From: Butyrivibrio sp.
GTDB taxonomy: Bacteria; Bacillota; Clostridia; Lachnospirales; Lachnospiraceae
Assembly: GCA_015056625.1 (NCBI GenBank)
Contig: SVFY01000010.1
Location: 48,798-112,797 of the forward strand
Direction: 5' to 3'
Length of the DNA stretch: 64,000 bases
Numbering within the stretch: position 1 is the first letter of the stretch; every line of letters starts with the position of its first letter. The notes beneath the pieces are model-generated. The model worked only from the letters and a program-made list of their open reading frames with translations, had not been told where the DNA came from and searched no databases. Made by a program: the position numbers and the translations under genes. Below, piece by piece: positions 61,049-64,000 of this stretch.

Positions 61049-61867
61049 TTAAGCCTCTGATATGCCGTGTTCTTGTAAGAGCTTGCGGAGCTCAGCAATG
61101 GTAGCTTCTTGATCAGCAATAGTGGCATTTAGATTCTCAATAAGCTCCTTTTGATATTTTTCATGAGCAATAGCATCCTCTCTGGCGCGACATTGCTCGA
61201 GGATATTGATATCAGCATTGGACATATAGATAGACTCAGCAGTGGAATTCATTGATGGATTATCTTTTGTGATCATCTTGACTTCCTCCCATGTAGTTGC
61301 TTTGAAAAGCTTCGCCCAGATATCAACGTGACTGGCTTTATCCTCTGAAGTAGCTATATCTGTGTGATTCAATTCTATCACGTAGAGATTGAAGTTGCCA
61401 GTGTACAGATAGTTGTCCTTGGTGTTCCTTACTTGATATTTTGCAAAGAATTCCGGATGATCTTCAAATAAAGTGAAGTCAATAAAGCCTATGTGATATA
61501 CAGGCTTAACCTGATTGTAGTCCTGACCACGAGCTGCGTTATCAAATCTTCTGCATAGGTATGACAGGGATCTCATTGGCCAGTTGTTATAGTTTTCAAC
61601 CTGCATCTCGATATTGATGTACGTATTATCATTTAGAAGCACAAGAATATCCATTTGGTATTCCTTGTCATTGATTGATCTGCCAACCTCAACTGGATTC
61701 TGAATTTTGACATCTTTAATTTTGCTTACAGGAATCCCAAGGATAGAACTGATCAGATTTATCAGTGTGTTTTTGTCTCGCTGTAAGACCATGCGAAACA
61801 TATAGTCATTGGTCATGTTGTAATGCAACAGTCCAGTCGCATCAAGGTAGTGATAGTTTTCTTGCAT
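61049..61867 (-). CDS. Rpn family (PD-(D/E)XK) recombination-promoting nuclease/putative transposase
   Basis: A 272-residue protein of the family annotated as Rpn or PDDEXK-type transposase. The N-terminal block reads NDYMFRMVLQRDKNTLINLISSIL; the nuclease core has MDILVLLNDNTYINIEMQV, in which Asp, Glu and Gln give the D-ExQ pattern. The C-terminal 45 residues form a heptad-like coiled coil (EKYQKELIENLNATIADQEA). Members occur in many copies in Lachnospiraceae and cut DNA in a RecA-independent way in E. coli relatives. No inverted repeats flank it here, so it is not shown to be mobile. Confidence 0.87.
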   Translation of the reverse strand: MQENYHYLDATGLLHYNMTNDYMFRMVLQRDKNTLINLISSILGIPVSKIKDVKIQNPVEVGRSINDKEYQMDILVLLNDNTYINIEMQVENYNNWPMRSLSYLCRRFDNAARGQDYNQVKPVYHIGFIDFTLFEDHPEFFAKYQVRNTKDNYLYTGNFNLYVIELNHTDIATSEDKASHVDIWAKLFKATTWEEVKMITKDNPSMNSTAESIYMSNADINILEQCRAREDAIAHEKYQKELIENLNATIADQEATIAELRKLLQEHGISEA

Positions 61868-62238
61868 ATTTATTTTTCCTCATTTCATTAGTTTTGTTAC
61901 CTTCATGGAATCTGTGGCAGGAATGCCTGATTATTTCTAAAGAATGTAACTTTGAACGTGCTATTGATAAGCACAAATAAAAGAGTATCAGACAAATCTT
62001 AAGATTTACCATCGAAATTTCTTAAGATTTTATGTAGTTAAAAAATATCAATAATGGTGAAAAAAATAATATACCATGTACGTCTCCGAGACAAAACAGA
62101 TTTTTTAAGACCTTGTGCATAACAGCCAAAATAAAAGTGACAAAATTGTGTATTTAACTGTTAAATTTAAGTGGCAATTGTCATATAATTATAGTCACGA
62201 GCCCTCATAAAGGGTAAGAATAATCGGGAGGTGTGTTT
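61868..62238. promoter_or_regulatory. 371-base divergent intergenic region with paired TCTTAAGATTT repeats
   Basis: No gene is seen. TCTTAAGATTT occurs twice, at 61997-62007 and 62020-62030, with a period of 23 bases (about two helical turns), each centred on the palindrome TCTTAAGA; this looks like a regulator site. A TATAAT at 62184-62189 could be the -10 for the nucleotidase gene, although a good -35 is missing. The rest is AT-rich and featureless to me. Confidence 0.45.
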
Positions 62239-63897
62239 ATGACAAAACACAGTGTAGTAAAACGTATTGGATCTATTGTTATGGCAATGGCTCTCGTATT
62301 ATCACTTGGTATGCCCAGCCTTACAGTAAGAGCTGCTGAGCCGGTTAAGGAGAAGTCAATCTATGACCTTCCTGCTGATTTTAGTGGCAAGACTGTAATC
62401 CTTCATACCAATGATATCCACGGTGCTATAGGACGTTATGCGTATATCGCATCCGTAAGAGAGAACCTTGCTGGTAGAGGCGCAGAGGTTATCCTTGCAG
62501 ACGCAGGTGACTTCGGACAGGGAACAGCATATGTAAGTACAACTAAGGGACTTGATGCTATTTCTTGCATGAATGCTGCAGGTTATGACATTGTTACTCC
62601 TGGTAACCACGAGTTTGATTATGGTGTACCTCAGCTCAAGGCTAACCTTGCAACAGCCAAGTTCCAGACAGTATGCGCAAGTGTACTTGATGGCAATGGC
62701 AATTCCATTTTCCAGCCACATACCATCATTACTAAGGGCGGCGTAAAGATTGGTTTCTATGGAATTGAAACTCCTGAAACTACAACCAAGGCTAAACCTG
62801 AATATGTAAGAGCTTATAAATTCCTTGAGGGCAAGGATCTTTATAACTGTTCACAGGCTCAGGTAGATGCGCTCAAGGCTGAAGGTGCAGATATCATTGT
62901 TTGTATCGCACACCTTGGTGTTGACGGAGAGTCTACAGCAAAGGGCTGCAGCAGCGTAGATGTATTTAAGAACACAAAGGGTATCGACTTCATGCTTGAT
63001 GGACATTCACACACAGTTATGTCTGCTTCAAGCAACAACCTTCCTATTCAGTCAACAGGAACCAAGCTTCAGGACATCGGTGTTGTTGTTATCGACAACG
63101 CTACTAAGAAGGTAGAGGATAACTACCTCTTATCTCTTGAGGGACTTCAGAAGGAAGTTATCGCAGATGCTGTTACAACAGCTATCATCAAGAGAGTAGA
63201 TGCTGAGTATGACCAGGCATTTGGTAAGAGTGAAGTAGAGCTTAACGGCGCTAAGGCTCCTGGAAACAGAACAGAGGAAACCAACATGGGTGACCTCATT
63301 ACAGATGCACTTCTTTGGACTGTAACTCAGAATGCATCAAACATCACAGTTGATAAAGATCACATCGTTGCTATCACTAACGGTGGTGGTATCCGTGCAG
63401 CTATCCACGCAGGTTCTGTTACTAAGAAGGATATCAACACAGTACTTCCTTTCGGAAACACTGTAGCAGTTGCATACCTTACAGGTGCTGAACTTCTTGA
63501 GGCTCTTGAGGCTTCTACTTACAATGCACCAGATGCTCTTGGCGGATATCCTCAGACTGCAGGAATCAAGTTCACACTTGATACAAGAAAGGCATTCGCA
63601 AAGGGACCTAACTATCCTGAGTCAACATATGCTAAGCCAAGTGCCATCAACAGAGTTACAATCGAGTCTATCAACGGCAAGCCATTCTCTAAGGATGATA
63701 CATACGCTGTTGTAACAAACAACTTCTGTACAGACGGCGGTGATACATACTATGTATTCAGAAATGCTAGTGCACAGTTTGACACAGGTATCGTTATGGA
63801 TGAGGCTGTTATGGACTATGTTAAGACAGAACTCCACGGCGTGATCTCAGCAGACAAGTATGCTCAGCCTCGTGGCGATCAGACAATCCTTAAATAA
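62239..63897 (+). CDS. Secreted 5'-nucleotidase/2',3'-cyclic-nucleotide phosphodiesterase family protein
   Basis: A 552-residue exported enzyme. The signal peptide (about 1-33) ends at VRAAE. The metallophosphatase domain has LHTNDIHGAIG, LADAGDFGQG, TPGNHEFDYG, AHLGVDGE and GHSHTV in order, all metal ligands intact; the C-terminal 5'-nucleotidase domain has the substrate-binding NGGGIRAAI near residue 380. It releases nucleosides and phosphate from nucleotides outside the cell. No LPXTG or transmembrane anchor is seen, so it is probably secreted free or held non-covalently. GGGAGG lies 7 bases before ATG 62239. Codon bias is strong, suggesting abundance. Confidence 0.94.
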   Translation: MTKHSVVKRIGSIVMAMALVLSLGMPSLTVRAAEPVKEKSIYDLPADFSGKTVILHTNDIHGAIGRYAYIASVRENLAGRGAEVILADAGDFGQGTAYVSTTKGLDAISCMNAAGYDIVTPGNHEFDYGVPQLKANLATAKFQTVCASVLDGNGNSIFQPHTIITKGGVKIGFYGIETPETTTKAKPEYVRAYKFLEGKDLYNCSQAQVDALKAEGADIIVCIAHLGVDGESTAKGCSSVDVFKNTKGIDFMLDGHSHTVMSASSNNLPIQSTGTKLQDIGVVVIDNATKKVEDNYLLSLEGLQKEVIADAVTTAIIKRVDAEYDQAFGKSEVELNGAKAPGNRTEETNMGDLITDALLWTVTQNASNITVDKDHIVAITNGGGIRAAIHAGSVTKKDINTVLPFGNTVAVAYLTGAELLEALEASTYNAPDALGGYPQTAGIKFTLDTRKAFAKGPNYPESTYAKPSAINRVTIESINGKPFSKDDTYAVVTNNFCTDGGDTYYVFRNASAQFDTGIVMDEAVMDYVKTELHGVISADKYAQPRGDQTILK

Positions 63898-63928
63898 TTA
63901 AGCACTTATATGACGCTGTCACCTGATA

Positions 63929-64000
63929 TGTACCCTCTTTACTGGACAAACCAGTAAGGAGGGTATTTTTATGCGTTATAGTTACGAATTCAAATTATTT
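63929..64000 (+). mobile_element. Putative left end of an IS3-family (IS150-group-like) insertion sequence
   Basis: TGTACCCTCTTTACTGGACA at 63929-63948 resembles the terminal inverted repeat of IS150-group elements, which start with TG and include a TACTGGACA-like block. It is followed by a hairpin (63931-63945 with 63951-63965, one G-U pair) with ATTTTT, which could also terminate the nucleotidase transcript. An ORF starts immediately after it. The right end is outside the window, so target duplication cannot be checked. Confidence 0.55.
63971..64000 (+). CDS. Start of a putative IS3-family transposase OrfA (cut by window end)
   Basis: Ten codons are visible, MRYSYEFKLF, open to the window end. 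The start resembles HTH-type OrfA proteins of IS elements common in Lachnospiraceae (MxYSYEFK openings), and it directly follows a sequence like an IS3-family terminal repeat. Too short for certainty. Confidence 0.45.
   Translation, partial: MRYSYEFKLF

Noticed and set aside
61049..61867. Complete insertion sequence around the Rpn-type gene
   Set aside because: No terminal inverted repeats or target duplication were found on either side; the 3' side is an ordinary bidirectional terminator.

Overview
The window reads as chromosomal DNA of a Gram-positive anaerobe of the Lachnospiraceae, most likely Butyrivibrio or a close relative. Supporting signs are intracellular pectin (rhamnogalacturonan) enzymes fed by a CUT1 ABC importer, class III fructose-bisphosphatase, a perfect CIRCE element, a GEMM-I (cyclic-di-GMP-I) riboswitch, surface-protein ends with VLGARR repeats, and many c-di-GMP and chemotaxis genes. 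The genus is inferred from gene content only.

Layout. 1-4.2 kb: an ECF importer (S, A, A', T) followed by a LarA-type nickel racemase homologue. 4.3-9 kb: a diguanylate cyclase with a sugar-binding-like sensor, divergent from HrcA/CIRCE-controlled clpB. 9.1-10.5 kb: a short HipA-like kinase with an XRE regulator. 10.7-22.5 kb: a rhamnogalacturonan locus, with GH105, GH112, CE12-like esterase and GH28 on the minus strand, a divergent AraC regulator, then two permeases and a solute-binding lipoprotein. The four enzymes lack signal peptides, so imported oligosaccharides are probably finished in the cytoplasm. 22.5-28.9 kb: MATE exporter, small Cys protein, histidine phosphatase, HelD, endonuclease III and a lipoprotein.

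28.9-43.8 kb is a dense signalling region: a chemoreceptor behind a c-di-GMP-I riboswitch; a free-standing intein-like gene translationally coupled to an HD-GYP gene; fbp; a hybrid histidine kinase operon with an orphan solute-binding protein and an HD-GYP response regulator; a 69-residue protein carrying the FliM CheY-binding motif; and a second chemoreceptor. 43.8-46.2 kb: a small unknown and two AEC transporters. 46.3-49.1 kb: a large beta-helix/isopeptide surface protein. 49.1-53 kb: a 24-codon leader ORF with tandem terminators in front of a heterodimeric ABC exporter. 53-64 kb: leuS, a 914-residue unknown protein with a GNAT gene, a sodium:solute symporter, an Rpn-type nuclease, a secreted 5'-nucleotidase and what looks like the left end of an IS3-family element.

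The most unusual items are the stand-alone intein with a 6-residue N-extein and 11-residue C-extein fused by ATGA overlap to an HD-GYP gene, the small protein with two related FliM-N-like helices, the leader peptide/attenuator before the ABC exporter, and a family of perfect palindromes at gene 3' ends whose arms grow by whole repeat units. No rRNA, tRNA, CRISPR array or prophage was seen.
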